Assembly: GCA_045807745.1 (NCBI GenBank)
Contig: JBJMGT010000043.1
Span: 62,001-126,000 of the forward strand
DNA length: 64,000 bases
Direction of reading: 5' to 3'
DNA from: QHXQ01 sp045807745
GTDB lineage: Bacteria > Acidobacteriota > Blastocatellia > Pyrinomonadales > Pyrinomonadaceae
A program made the position numbers and the translations under genes. Within the stretch, counting starts at the first letter, position 1. Every line of letters begins with the position of its first letter. The notes beneath the pieces were generated by a model. The model saw only the letters and a program-made list of their open reading frames with translations. It searched no databases and had not been told where the DNA came from. Shown here in pieces: positions 8,675-17,183 of the stretch.

Positions 8675-11600
8675 TTACTGAGTAGGATTGCCGAACCTGA
8701 GCCGGTACTCCTGTGCGTTCATAAAGCCGTTGACCATCGTGCGGAAGTCCGTCGGGTGCGTGTTGAGATAATCCAGCCACGCGTTGTAACCGGCGGTCTC
8801 CGGCGTGCGCCGCAAGTAGCCGTAATACTGCATGGCGACGAATGCGCCCTTGAACTCGCGCGCGTCCACCTCGCGGCTCTGCACGATGGCGCGCAAGACC
8901 TGCGCGCGTGTGAGCGTGCCGGCGGCGAGGCGGCTCGTCAGATCGGTTTGCGTGAGCGCGATGTACTGGCTGCCGTCCGGGTCGGCCGGATCGGGCGTCG
9001 TAATGGTCGTCACTTGATAACGCGCATGGAGCGTCTGGACGTACTGGGCGTCGGTCATGGTGTTCGGATAGAGCGCGACGAACTCGGGGCGCTCAGTCCA
9101 CGCATCGGTGAAGGCGGCCTTCTTGGCAAAGACCTCCGCGCCGGTCTGCCCCGTGACCGTGCGCATGTCCGGAATGATCTCGTCGTAGGTCGGCAATCGG
9201 TTGAAACTCGCCTTGTAGAACAGGAAGACGAAGTAGCCCTTCAACTGAAACTCCTGCGAGCCGAAGAACGACGACGAGACAAGGATGCGATCACATCCGG
9301 CCGACGGTGCGTTGGGATCAAGATTGTTCACGTCCGGGCAGTTGTTCAAGACGTTGAGCCAAGCGTTGAAACCGGGTGTGTCAGGCTCGCGCGAGAGAAA
9401 GTCGAGATACTGTTGCCGCACGAAGAACGCGCTCGCGAAGACGGGGTTGGGCGGCGCGGTCGCATCGTTGTCCGTGATGGTGAGCGTCGCCGTGCTCTGT
9501 GCGCCGAGCGTCACGCCGCTAGGATCGCTCAGACGCAGCGTGACCGTCTCGTTGCCTTCCGGATATGCGTCGTCGATGAGCGGCACTTTGATCGTCTTCT
9601 GCGTCTGACCGGGCGCGAACTGCAAGGTGTCCACAGTGGTCGCATAGTCGCAGCGCGCAAACGCGACGCCGGGTAGCGCCGTCTGATTGTCGCAGCGCAC
9701 GGCCGCCGTGTTGTCCGCCGTCAAGTAGCCGACGCTCGCCGATGTGGTTGTATCACCCGTGCGCGTGACGGTGAGCAGAGCTTGGCCCGCACCTTCGTCG
9801 AACGTGTAGCTCGCGGCGCTGAACTCAACGACGCTCGGCGCGACGAAGTTGATCACCAAGTCGCCGCCTAACGTCCCCGTGAAACTCTGGCCCGCAGGCG
9901 CGAAAGTGTAACCGGCGAGCGCGGGGGCGATGTTGTACGCGCCGCCCGCGAGATTCGTGAAGGCGTAGCGCCCGTCCGTGCTGGTCTGCGCCGAAGCGTT
10001 GCCGCCGGGGCCGCTAATGTTGACGGTGACGCCGCTGACGGGGCTGCCGTTGATGGCCGTGACCTGTCCGCTGATGTTGAGCGCACGCGGCCCGGCGTCG
10101 CCGTCGAGCACGCCGTCCAAGTCGCGGTCTATCCCTAGCCGCCGCCCCGCGCCGACGGGCACGCCTGTAAAGGTCAACTCCGCGCCCGCGTCCGCCGCTT
10201 GCATGAGCGCGGACGCGTTCGTGGTGGGATCGGTGCTGCGGTCTGGTTGGAATGCGCCGCCCCCGACATAGGCGAACCCGCGCCGCTGGCCGTTGAAGAC
10301 GCCGCGCACGATCAGGTCGCAGTTGCCGATGTTGGCCTGATTGACCAACAAGTTCACGCGATCACTGACGGCCTGCGTTGTCTTGTTGCCCGCGTTGACC
10401 GTGACCTGCAAACCGACCGCAGGGGCTGTGCCCGTGTCGAAGGCGAGGATGAAAGCTTCCACGTCGCGCCGTTGTGCGTCGCTCTGGAAAATGAAGACGG
10501 GCGCGTGCAGGAACGAGAAGATTGAATCGAAGTTGCCGTCGTGCGCAAAACCGTAGCCGGTGAGTTGTTCGCCGGGGGCGCGCGTCAGCCCGGTCTTCTG
10601 ATAGAGACCGCGCAGTTGCGGCACTTTGAAATCCTGCGACTCGGCCAACACCTGCGCCGGGATGATGAAGCGGCCCGTGCCGGTGTTGATGTTAAGCAAC
10701 GCCGTGTGACACTGGTTACAGGTGAGCGCACCTGCGTCGGTGTTCGCCGCCTGGAAAATCTGCTTGCCGCGCGTCGCGTTCGCACCCGTTGCCGGGTTCG
10801 GTGTCGTGCGATCAAGATTCTCGTTCGGGTTCGGCGGATAGGTGAGCGTGCGCACGAGCGCGGTGAAGGCGGCTAGCTCGGTCGCATTCAACTGCCGTGT
10901 GCCGCCGAGCAAAGAGACGAAGGCCGGGTTGAAGTTATCCAGTCCAGCGCGGTCGCCGCGCCAGTGGAGCGGCTCGGTCGTCTGCAACGGATTCGTGCTG
11001 ATGATGCCGCGCAGAGATTGCGTCGTCATCGGCCCCTTCATCGGGTGGAAACTCGAGATGGTGGGCGGGATCGGCGGCGGGTTGTTGCTGATGACCTGCT
11101 GCATCTGCCCTTGCGGGTCGCCCAAGTCCCACGCCAGCCCGTCGCGGTGGCCGTTCAAATGACAACTCGCGCATGAGAGATCGCCATGCGCCGAGAACGC
11201 GCCGTTATAGAGGAAACGTCGCCCATCGCGCACCTGCGCGGGTTCGGGATTAAAGCCGAGCGGCACGCGTGTCAACTCCGTGCGCGCCGCCGTGTCCACG
11301 ATGCTGACCGTCTCATCAAAGCGGTTGAGCACGTAGAGTCGACTACGTGCGTCGTCGAGCGCGAGACCGGTCGGGCCTTGGCCCACATTGATCCGCTGTC
11401 GCACAGAGCCGGCCCCGTTGAGCACGCCCACTTTATTCGAGCCGGTTGCGGCGATATAGAGCGTGCCATCCGCCGCGCGCACGATGTCGGCGGGGAGCGA
11501 TAAAGTTTTCGCGCGCTCCGTGTCCGTGCCGGCCGAGTTCGAGTAGTTGATGTGCGCGTTGAGATCGATGGCGGTCTTGGTCGGCGTGCCACCCGACGGG

Positions 11601-12619
11601 AAGTTGACGAGTGAGACGCGCTGTTGCAGAAAGCGCCCGCGCACGTTCGGCTCGAACCGCACCTGATTGCGCGCTTCGAGGTTGACGACGTAGAGCCGGT
11701 TGTTGACGTTATCAAACACGGCGTTGCCGACGTGCGTGCCCACGCCGCGCAACTCCGCGCTCGTCGTCACCGTCGCGGTGTGCGCATCGAGCGTGACGAG
11801 GTCAACATCTGCGAGCGTGTAAGGCACGAAATTATGCCAACGCGCGTCGCCCGTCTCATCCGCCCATTGCGTGCCGTTCCATTTCAGGATCAGCCCGACG
11901 TTGGGCGCGGGCGGCAGACCCGGTCGCAGTGCGGGCACGGGCGCGGGCGGGCCGCCGCCGGCCGCGACCGCGTTGGCGTCAATGATGGTCGTCTGATTGC
12001 CCGACTCGAAGACGGAGACGAAGACCTGCGCGCCGCTTGCATCGCGTGCCAGTGCGCGCGGTTGCTTGCCGCGGATGGTGAGCACTTGCGGCGCGGCGGT
12101 CGGCGCGTTCGGATTGAAACCTTTGACTTGGCGGAGACCCGACACGCAGACGAAGGCTAACTCAGCTTGCTGACCCGCGAACAGGATGTCGGTCGGCTCA
12201 TCACCCACGTCAATCGTGCGCGTGACGTTGCCCGCATTGAGATCGACGATGCTCACGGAGTCCGACAGCCAGTTGGCGACCCACGCTTCCCCGTTGTTGC
12301 GCACGGCGATGCTCACCGGCTCTGCGCCGACAGGAATCTCCGCCGCGAGCGTCAGCGCTCCGCCGTTCACTTGAAAGACTTCGAGCCGCTGTTCGGGCGT
12401 GTCGAGCACGAGCAGGCGCGTGCCGTCCGGCGTGAGCGCGATTGGATGCACCTGCGGCGCTTCGAAGTTCTTGTAGTCTGCGCCTTGCGCCTGCGCCTGC
12501 GCGCGCGGCACTTGCGGCGCGCGACCCAAGAGCGTCCAGCAGACGAACGGCACGATGACGAGGAGCAGGCGGGTGAGTTGACGCGCGGTGCGCGGGCGTC
12601 GTGGGGGCATGTTATTCAT
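8675..12619 (-). CDS. Large exported beta-propeller / dihaem c / Calx-beta / DUF4214 protein
   Basis: The 1314 aa protein is a mosaic. After a signal segment (about 10-40) comes a YVTN-type beta-propeller (about 50-470), then two c-type haem sites, CASCH (C483, C486, H487) and CNQCH (C634, C637, H638), as in MauG/cytochrome c peroxidase-like proteins. These are followed by a carboxypeptidase-regulatory-like fold (about 845-925), a Calx-beta domain (about 930-1045) and the two-part DUF4214 region to the end. The haem motifs require periplasmic or outer-surface maturation. It may be a surface redox protein; substrate unknown. The ATG at 12619 is followed by another three codons on. Confidence 0.88.
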   Translation of the reverse strand: MNNMPPRRPRTARQLTRLLLVIVPFVCWTLLGRAPQVPRAQAQAQGADYKNFEAPQVHPIALTPDGTRLLVLDTPEQRLEVFQVNGGALTLAAEIPVGAEPVSIAVRNNGEAWVANWLSDSVSIVDLNAGNVTRTIDVGDEPTDILFAGQQAELAFVCVSGLRQVKGFNPNAPTAAPQVLTIRGKQPRALARDASGAQVFVSVFESGNQTTIIDANAVAAGGGPPAPVPALRPGLPPAPNVGLILKWNGTQWADETGDARWHNFVPYTLADVDLVTLDAHTATVTTSAELRGVGTHVGNAVFDNVNNRLYVVNLEARNQVRFEPNVRGRFLQQRVSLVNFPSGGTPTKTAIDLNAHINYSNSAGTDTERAKTLSLPADIVRAADGTLYIAATGSNKVGVLNGAGSVRQRINVGQGPTGLALDDARSRLYVLNRFDETVSIVDTAARTELTRVPLGFNPEPAQVRDGRRFLYNGAFSAHGDLSCASCHLNGHRDGLAWDLGDPQGQMQQVISNNPPPIPPTISSFHPMKGPMTTQSLRGIISTNPLQTTEPLHWRGDRAGLDNFNPAFVSLLGGTRQLNATELAAFTALVRTLTYPPNPNENLDRTTPNPATGANATRGKQIFQAANTDAGALTCNQCHTALLNINTGTGRFIIPAQVLAESQDFKVPQLRGLYQKTGLTRAPGEQLTGYGFAHDGNFDSIFSFLHAPVFIFQSDAQRRDVEAFILAFDTGTAPAVGLQVTVNAGNKTTQAVSDRVNLLVNQANIGNCDLIVRGVFNGQRRGFAYVGGGAFQPDRSTDPTTNASALMQAADAGAELTFTGVPVGAGRRLGIDRDLDGVLDGDAGPRALNISGQVTAINGSPVSGVTVNISGPGGNASAQTSTDGRYAFTNLAGGAYNIAPALAGYTFAPAGQSFTGTLGGDLVINFVAPSVVEFSAASYTFDEGAGQALLTVTRTGDTTTSASVGYLTADNTAAVRCDNQTALPGVAFARCDYATTVDTLQFAPGQTQKTIKVPLIDDAYPEGNETVTLRLSDPSGVTLGAQSTATLTITDNDATAPPNPVFASAFFVRQQYLDFLSREPDTPGFNAWLNVLNNCPDVNNLDPNAPSAGCDRILVSSSFFGSQEFQLKGYFVFLFYKASFNRLPTYDEIIPDMRTVTGQTGAEVFAKKAAFTDAWTERPEFVALYPNTMTDAQYVQTLHARYQVTTITTPDPADPDGSQYIALTQTDLTSRLAAGTLTRAQVLRAIVQSREVDAREFKGAFVAMQYYGYLRRTPETAGYNAWLDYLNTHPTDFRTMVNGFMNAQEYRLRFGNPTQ

Positions 12620-12738
12620 GATGTTAACTCTCTCGTGCGCGGAGTCCGTCTGAACGGAATTCCGCGCGCGGGGCAGGAAAGTTCCAGAATGTTCGTGCGC
12701 CGCAACCTTAACACGGGCGCAACCCTTCGCTTACGCGT

Positions 12739-13776
12739 TCACTTCGTCGGCGGCCAGACGTACTGCCCGGTCTTGTCGATGTAACCTTGCTGCCCGCCCA
12801 CCCAGACCTTCGCCAGCCCGTGCTCGAACTCGCGCGCGTTGTCGTACTGCGCGGCAATGGTGACCCGGCCCGTCGTGTCGATGTAGCCGTACTTGCCGGC
12901 GAGTTTGACGACCGCCAGCCCTTCGGCGAATCCGCTCGACCAATCGAACTGCGGGCGCACGACCGTCTGGCCCGCACGGTTGATGTAACCGAACTTGTTG
13001 CTCGCGATAATGGGCGCAAGCCCCTCGCGGAACGTGCCGACGTAGCCCGTCTGCAAAGGAATGATCATCGTGCCCAGCTTGTCTATGCAGCCGTAGCGCC
13101 CGCCGATGGCGACGTTTGCCAGCCCTTCGGAGAAGTTGTAGGCGTTGTTGTATTGCGGCTGGATGGTCAACGCGCCCGTGCGGTCGATGAAGCCGTGCCG
13201 GTCATTGACGACGACGAGCGCGAGACCTTCCGAGAAGCTCGACACCTTGTCGAAGCGCGGTTGAATCACCCACTGTCCGCGCTTGTCTATAAAGCCGTAC
13301 TGCCGGCCGACGAGTGCCACGGCCAAACCTTCCGTGAACGGGCGCACCGCGTCGAACTGCGGCTTGATCACAACCTTGCCAGCGCGATCCACAAAACCAT
13401 AACGCAAGGGTCTCGCGCTCGTCTGCACGGGCGCAAGGCCCTCGCTGTAAGGTGCGACGAAATCGAGGTCTGTCAGCTCAAATATCCACTTGCCTTTGCG
13501 GTCGATCACACCGCGCCGCATGCTCGTCTTGACATAGGCCAGCCCTTCCGAGAAATCCCACGCCACGTCAAACTGCGGCTTGATGATCACTTTGCCCGCG
13601 CGGTCGATGTAGCCCCACAGATCGTTCTGCCGGACGGGGAAGAGCAGCGCCTCTTCGCCCTTGCGCCCCTGCGCCGCGCACGTGATGGCGAGCAGGAAGC
13701 AGAGTGCGAGACACAGGCCGGCGCTGCGTCTCTGGCTGGGCGCAGGCGGTCGTAGCTCGTGGGGGCGAACTGACAT
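12739..13776 (-). CDS. Secreted WG-repeat protein (nine repeats)
   Basis: The 345 aa protein has a signal peptide (about 18-35) and is then built almost wholly of WG repeats, each of the type GYIDRAGKVVIKPQFD followed by FSEGLA. I count nine copies (for example LWGYIDRAGK, RYGFVDRAGK, QYGFIDKRGQ, KFGYINRAGQ, QQGYIDKTGQ). WG repeats form beta-rich structures of unknown role in many exported proteins. I take the ATG at 13776; a TTG one codon earlier is in frame. The end lies about 120 bp from the start of the large dihaem gene on the same strand. Confidence 0.9.
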   Translation of the reverse strand: MSVRPHELRPPAPSQRRSAGLCLALCFLLAITCAAQGRKGEEALLFPVRQNDLWGYIDRAGKVIIKPQFDVAWDFSEGLAYVKTSMRRGVIDRKGKWIFELTDLDFVAPYSEGLAPVQTSARPLRYGFVDRAGKVVIKPQFDAVRPFTEGLAVALVGRQYGFIDKRGQWVIQPRFDKVSSFSEGLALVVVNDRHGFIDRTGALTIQPQYNNAYNFSEGLANVAIGGRYGCIDKLGTMIIPLQTGYVGTFREGLAPIIASNKFGYINRAGQTVVRPQFDWSSGFAEGLAVVKLAGKYGYIDTTGRVTIAAQYDNAREFEHGLAKVWVGGQQGYIDKTGQYVWPPTK

Positions 13777-13954
13777 CAATCCGAAGTCTTAGCTGTTGCT
13801 GCTCGGGCGCTACGTCAGATTGTTTAATCGGTCACTGTTTGCGAAAGATGCCAGCCCGCTCGGCGGCGGGCCGCAACAGGCGAGTGCGGCGCGAGTCGGG
13901 TCATAATCCCACGCGCCGGCGCGCGTGGAATATGACAAGGGACAGGGTAGTGCG

Positions 13955-14410
13955 TCAAGCAGAGAAACGCAGGCACATGAATGAAGCCGACGCACAACGC
14001 GGTAGCCGCCATTCAGGCGCCGCGGCGAGTTGCGCTTCGTAGGCGGCGCGGTCGGCCTCAGTGAAGCCGAAGCGGCGAGCGAAGAAGTCGCGCGCGGTCG
14101 TAGTGAGCAGCGCGACCTCCTGCACGCCGGCCGCACGGGCCCGCGCAAGGAGCGCCGCGACGAGGCGTGCGCCCAAGCCCGCGCGTTGCATGTCGGGCGC
14201 AACGGCGGCCGAGCGCAACAGTCCCACGTCGCCGTAGCGCTCCAGCCCGACCGAGCCGACGAGCTGGCCCGACGACGCCCGCGCGACGAGGAAGCCGGCG
14301 AGATGTTCGGCCACGCCGTCGGGCGGCAGGTTGACGGCAGCGAGCAGCGCCAGCAACTCGGCGAGGTCGGCAGGCGTGGCCGGGCCAATCGTGATCGCTT
14401 CGTCGGACAT
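13955..14410 (-). CDS. arsN2: GNAT acetyltransferase, ArsN2 type
   Basis: A GNAT-fold acetyl-CoA-dependent N-acetyltransferase. N-terminal IGPATPADLAELLALL with LPPDGVAEHL, and the CoA-binding region DMQRAGLGARLVAALL, followed by ALLTTTARDFFARRFGF, match the ArsN2 family found in ars operons. Its exact substrate is unsettled in the literature. It follows arsI on the same strand with a gap of about 25 bp, so the two are probably co-transcribed. I prefer the ATG at 14410 (MSDEAITIG); a TTG at 14431 would add seven residues. Confidence 0.8.
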   Translation of the reverse strand: MSDEAITIGPATPADLAELLALLAAVNLPPDGVAEHLAGFLVARASSGQLVGSVGLERYGDVGLLRSAAVAPDMQRAGLGARLVAALLARARAAGVQEVALLTTTARDFFARRFGFTEADRAAYEAQLAAAPEWRLPRCASASFMCLRFSA

Positions 14411-14434
14411 CGTGTTTCGTCTTGTGCGCAAACT

Positions 14435-14938
14435 TCAGCGCGTGATGGCGATGGGCTGTGCTTCATCCGGGCCGCATGCGAGCACCGTCTCGCCTTGCGC
14501 GGCCGCGCTCGTAGTGCAGCACATACTGGTCGCCGCTTGATTGTCCGCGAGCACGACGAACGCTTCCCACTCGTTGCCGTCGGGGTCGCGCACCCAAGTC
14601 TTGTCCTGTAGCGCGTAGCAACAGTTGGTCTGCATCTCATCATACGTGTCCAAGCCCGCTGCTTGCCAACGCGCGCGCATGGCGAGCACATCTTCGGTCG
14701 TCGCCACCTGTAGGCCCAAATGCGAGAGCGCGCCCCGTTCATTGAAGGGCACTTCATTCAGGGTCAGGTTGAGCGGCGGCTGCTCGACATCGAACTTGGC
14801 ATAACCGGGGCGCACCTTCGCTGGCGCAAGCCCCAACATCTGTTGGTAAAACTCGATGCTGCGCGCCACGCTGCGCACATTCAGCGCCAGATGTGCCTTC
14901 AGGAATTGCACGGTTGTTTGCTCTGCGGCGGTCGTCAT
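14435..14938 (-). CDS. arsI: ArsI-type C-As lyase (ArsI/CadI family VOC metalloenzyme)
   Basis: A vicinal-oxygen-chelate fold dioxygenase. ArsI enzymes cleave the carbon-arsenic bond of trivalent organoarsenicals such as methylarsenite using Fe(II). Visible ligands are H16 (KAHLALNV), H73 (SHLGLQV) and an acidic residue in DPDGNEWE (about 123-125). The paired cysteines that bind trivalent arsenic are C106-C107 in TNCCYALQDK. The tail has more cysteines (SMCC). The start is ATG at 14938 with AAGGAGAG upstream. It diverges from arsN1-arsR across a 150-bp promoter region. A cadmium-related CadI role is the alternative reading. Confidence 0.88.
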   Translation of the reverse strand: MTTAAEQTTVQFLKAHLALNVRSVARSIEFYQQMLGLAPAKVRPGYAKFDVEQPPLNLTLNEVPFNERGALSHLGLQVATTEDVLAMRARWQAAGLDTYDEMQTNCCYALQDKTWVRDPDGNEWEAFVVLADNQAATSMCCTTSAAAQGETVLACGPDEAQPIAITR

Positions 14939-14967
14939 GTTTGCTCTCCTTTGCGGTCAGATGATAT

Positions 14968-14983
14968 ATTCGCCTGCGCGAAT
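14968..14983. promoter_or_regulatory. Candidate ArsR operator between divergent ars genes
   Basis: ATTCGC-CTGC-GCGAAT is an inverted repeat in the short gap between arsI (minus) and arsN1 (plus), flanked by AT-rich ATGATAT and GATATATTTG sequences. A single operator here could control both directions through the ArsR encoded at 15588. This is placement plus symmetry; no family consensus was matched. Confidence 0.35.
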
Positions 14984-15086
14984 GTGTGAGAGCTTAAACG
15001 CGGTGGATATATTTGTCAAGGCATATTTGTTGGCGGGCTGAGTTTTTTGGCGCGGTGGAGCGCGTATCAGTTAATCTGATCATGCA

Positions 15087-15584
15087 ATGGACGTGACCAT
15101 TGAGGATATGAAGCCGGCTGATTGGCCGCGCGTGCGCGCAATCTACCTTGAAGGCGTCGCGACGGGGCAGGCCACATTTGAACAAACCGCACCGGAGTGG
15201 GCCGCGTGGGATGCGGCGCGGCTCTCTGCGCCGCGTCTCGTCGCGCGCATCGCTGGCGAGGTCGCCGGTTGGGCAGCGCTCAGTCCGGTCTCCGCGCGGG
15301 CGGTGTACGCGGGCGTGGCCGAGGTCGGCATTTATATCAGCGCGGCGCACCGAGGGCGTGGCGTGGGGCGCACGTTGTTGATGGCGCTCATCGCCGCGTC
15401 CGAGCGTGGCGGCATCTGGACTTTGCAGGCGGGCATCTTTCCGGAGAACGAGGCGAGCGTGCGACTACATAAAGCGTGCGGCTTTCGCGCAGTCGGGCGG
15501 CGCGAGCGGATCGGCCAGATGCAGGGCGTGTGGCGCGACACGTTGTTGCTTGAGCGGCGCAGTCGGACAGTGGGGGTTGATTAA
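15087..15584 (+). CDS. arsN1: GNAT acetyltransferase, phosphinothricin/arsinothricin type (ArsN1-like)
   Basis: A 165 aa GNAT enzyme of the phosphinothricin acetyltransferase family. The N-terminal IYLEGVATGQATFEQTAP, the CoA-binding HRGRGVGRTLLMALI and the C-terminal FPENEASVRLHKACGFR pattern are typical. Family members acetylate the amino group of glutamate mimics; those in ars clusters (ArsN1) detoxify arsinothricin. The gene ends 3 bp before arsR and diverges from arsI, which supports the arsenic-linked reading over general herbicide-type resistance. The specificity remains an inference. Confidence 0.8.
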   Translation: MDVTIEDMKPADWPRVRAIYLEGVATGQATFEQTAPEWAAWDAARLSAPRLVARIAGEVAGWAALSPVSARAVYAGVAEVGIYISAAHRGRGVGRTLLMALIAASERGGIWTLQAGIFPENEASVRLHKACGFRAVGRRERIGQMQGVWRDTLLLERRSRTVGVD

Positions 15585-15587
15585 CGG

Positions 15588-15986
15588 ATGACGACAAAAA
15601 CTTACAGCATGGAACTGCTGTTCAAGGCATTGGCGGATCGGACGCGGCTACGCTTGCTCAACCTGATGGGCAACGACGAGGTCTGCGTCTGCTTCTTCGT
15701 CGAAGTGCTCAAGACGAACCAGCCGAAGATTTCGCGCCACCTCGCTTACTTGCGCAAAGCGGGTCTGGTCGGCGCGCGCCGCGAAGGCAAGTGGATGCAC
15801 TACCGCATCAGCACGCCGCCCGACGAACACGCCGCGCACATTTTCGCAGAGGTGCGCGCGTGGCTCGCGCAAGACCGCGAACTCGGACGCGACCGCGCTC
15901 GCCTGCGCCAACTCTGCTGTGCCCCGCGCCCACCAGTCCAACTCCAACACGCCCCGCGCCCCGCGAGCCTGACGGCCGAGGCATAA
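15588..15986 (+). CDS. arsR: ArsR/SmtB-family metalloregulator
   Basis: A 132 aa winged-helix repressor that leaves its operator when arsenite or a similar metalloid binds. The core FKALADRTRLRLLNLM and recognition helix QPKISRHLAYLRKAGLV are typical. Candidate thiol ligands are the CVC pair (C32, C34) in NDEVCVCFF at the start of the DNA-binding region, as in E. coli-type ArsR, plus a C-terminal LCC motif. It starts 3 bp after the arsN1 stop. It probably controls both arms of this ars cluster. The tail after LCC is Pro-rich and low complexity. Confidence 0.92.
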   Translation: MTTKTYSMELLFKALADRTRLRLLNLMGNDEVCVCFFVEVLKTNQPKISRHLAYLRKAGLVGARREGKWMHYRISTPPDEHAAHIFAEVRAWLAQDRELGRDRARLRQLCCAPRPPVQLQHAPRPASLTAEA

Positions 15987-16000
15987 GCATTCAACATCAT

Positions 16001-16035
16001 GCCGGGAGCGCAGGCATCTTGCCTGCGCTCCCGGC
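16001..16035. repeat. Solo hairpin copy of the GGGAGCGC repeat; likely bidirectional terminator
   Basis: A perfect 16-bp stem (GCCGGGAGCGCAGGCA and its complement) with a TCT loop, between the convergent arsR and modC. The sequence matches the ends of the larger elements at 18706-18850 and 49947-50044, as if their interior had been lost. Confidence 0.8.
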
Positions 16036-16070
16036 ACTACGTTGCATGGGACACTAAACCTTAAGCCGCT

Positions 16071-17183
16071 TTAAGATACAAGATGCACGGCGCGCGCTTT
16101 GATGAGTAGAAAGACCGCGCTGCCCGTGCGCAAGTCGAGCGCCGCGACCGTGCCCGCCGTAATACTCACTTTCAATTCGACGCCGCAATCGACGATCAAC
16201 TCGGTCTGATCAGGCAACTGTATGATCCGTCTGATCGTACCGGCGAGGACGTTGCGCGCACTCGTCTGCGTGACGCGCTCGCGGGCGATGATGATGTCCT
16301 CGGCGCGCATGCCGACCGTAATCTGTGCGCCGACGGGCAGCGCGTTGTAGCTCGCTTCGAATCGCGCGCCCGCCACGTCCAAGACGGTCACGCCTTCGGC
16401 CGGTCGTTGTTCGACGATGCGCGCCGCGAACAGGTTCTCCGTGCCAACGGCGCGCACGGCCGTTGCGCCCTGCGGTGCATTGAATACGTCGAGCGGGCGA
16501 CCCTGCTGCACGATCCGGCCCGCGTGCAATAGGATCAAGTGCGCGCCGAGGCGCACTGCTTCGGCGTGATTGTGCGTGACGTAGAGGAACGGAATGTCGG
16601 CGGCGCGTTGGGCCGCGTCGATCTCTTCGAGCAGGTGTGTGCGCGTCGGCGCGTCCACGGCCGAGAGCGGTTCGTCGAGCAACAATACAGCGGGGCGGGC
16701 GGCGAGCGCACGCGCCAGCGCCACGCGTTGCTGCTCGCCACCCGACAACTCGTGCGGGTGGCGCGCGCGCGCGTGCTCGACGTGAAAGAGCGCGAGCAGT
16801 TCATCGACGCGCGCGGCCCTCATGCGTGCGTCGGCGCGCGGCACGGCGTAGGCCACGTTCTGCGCGGCCGTCAGGTGAGGAAAGAGTGCTGCGTGTTGGA
16901 AGACGAAGCCGACGCGGCGCGCTTGCACGGGCAGATTGATGCGTGCGGCTGAATCGTAGAAGACGCGTGCGCCGTGCGCGATGCGCCCTGCGTCGGGCGT
17001 GTTGAGACCGGCGATGGCGCGCAAGGTTGTCGTCTTGCCTGCGCCGGACGCACCGAAGAGGATGTTGATGCCGGGATGCGTTTCAAAGTCGAGATCGAGC
17101 GTGAAATCATGGCCCGCGTTGTCCGGTCGTTTGTGTGCGCCGGACAAGCGCTGTTTGATCTGCACTTGCAAGGTGTCCGTCAC
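16071..17183 (-). CDS. modC: Molybdate ABC transporter ATP-binding protein ModC
   Basis: The ATPase of the molybdate importer. Walker A GASGAGKTT, signature LSGGEQQRVALARAL, Walker B LLLDEPLSAVD and the switch histidine in YVTHNHAEAV are all present. The C-terminal third (about 290-365) is a TOBE/Mop-like domain (SARNVLAGTIRRII onward) that can bind oxyanion and gate transport. At 370 aa it has normal length. The start overlaps the modB stop by 4 bp (ATGA), which means translational coupling. Confidence 0.95.
   Translation of the reverse strand: MTDTLQVQIKQRLSGAHKRPDNAGHDFTLDLDFETHPGINILFGASGAGKTTTLRAIAGLNTPDAGRIAHGARVFYDSAARINLPVQARRVGFVFQHAALFPHLTAAQNVAYAVPRADARMRAARVDELLALFHVEHARARHPHELSGGEQQRVALARALAARPAVLLLDEPLSAVDAPTRTHLLEEIDAAQRAADIPFLYVTHNHAEAVRLGAHLILLHAGRIVQQGRPLDVFNAPQGATAVRAVGTENLFAARIVEQRPAEGVTVLDVAGARFEASYNALPVGAQITVGMRAEDIIIARERVTQTSARNVLAGTIRRIIQLPDQTELIVDCGVELKVSITAGTVAALDLRTGSAVFLLIKARAVHLVS

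Noticed and set aside
8567..9676. 369-aa plus-strand open frame
   Set aside because: Antisense of the DUF4214/Calx-beta end of the 8675-12619 gene; begins within the palindrome region.
12787..13755. 322-aa plus-strand open frame opposite the WG-repeat gene
   Set aside because: The apparent repeats only mirror the WG repeats on the other strand.
13810..14757. 315-aa minus-strand frame across arsN2 and arsI
   Set aside because: Different frame of two genes with clear family motifs; Arg/Ser/Pro-rich shadow.
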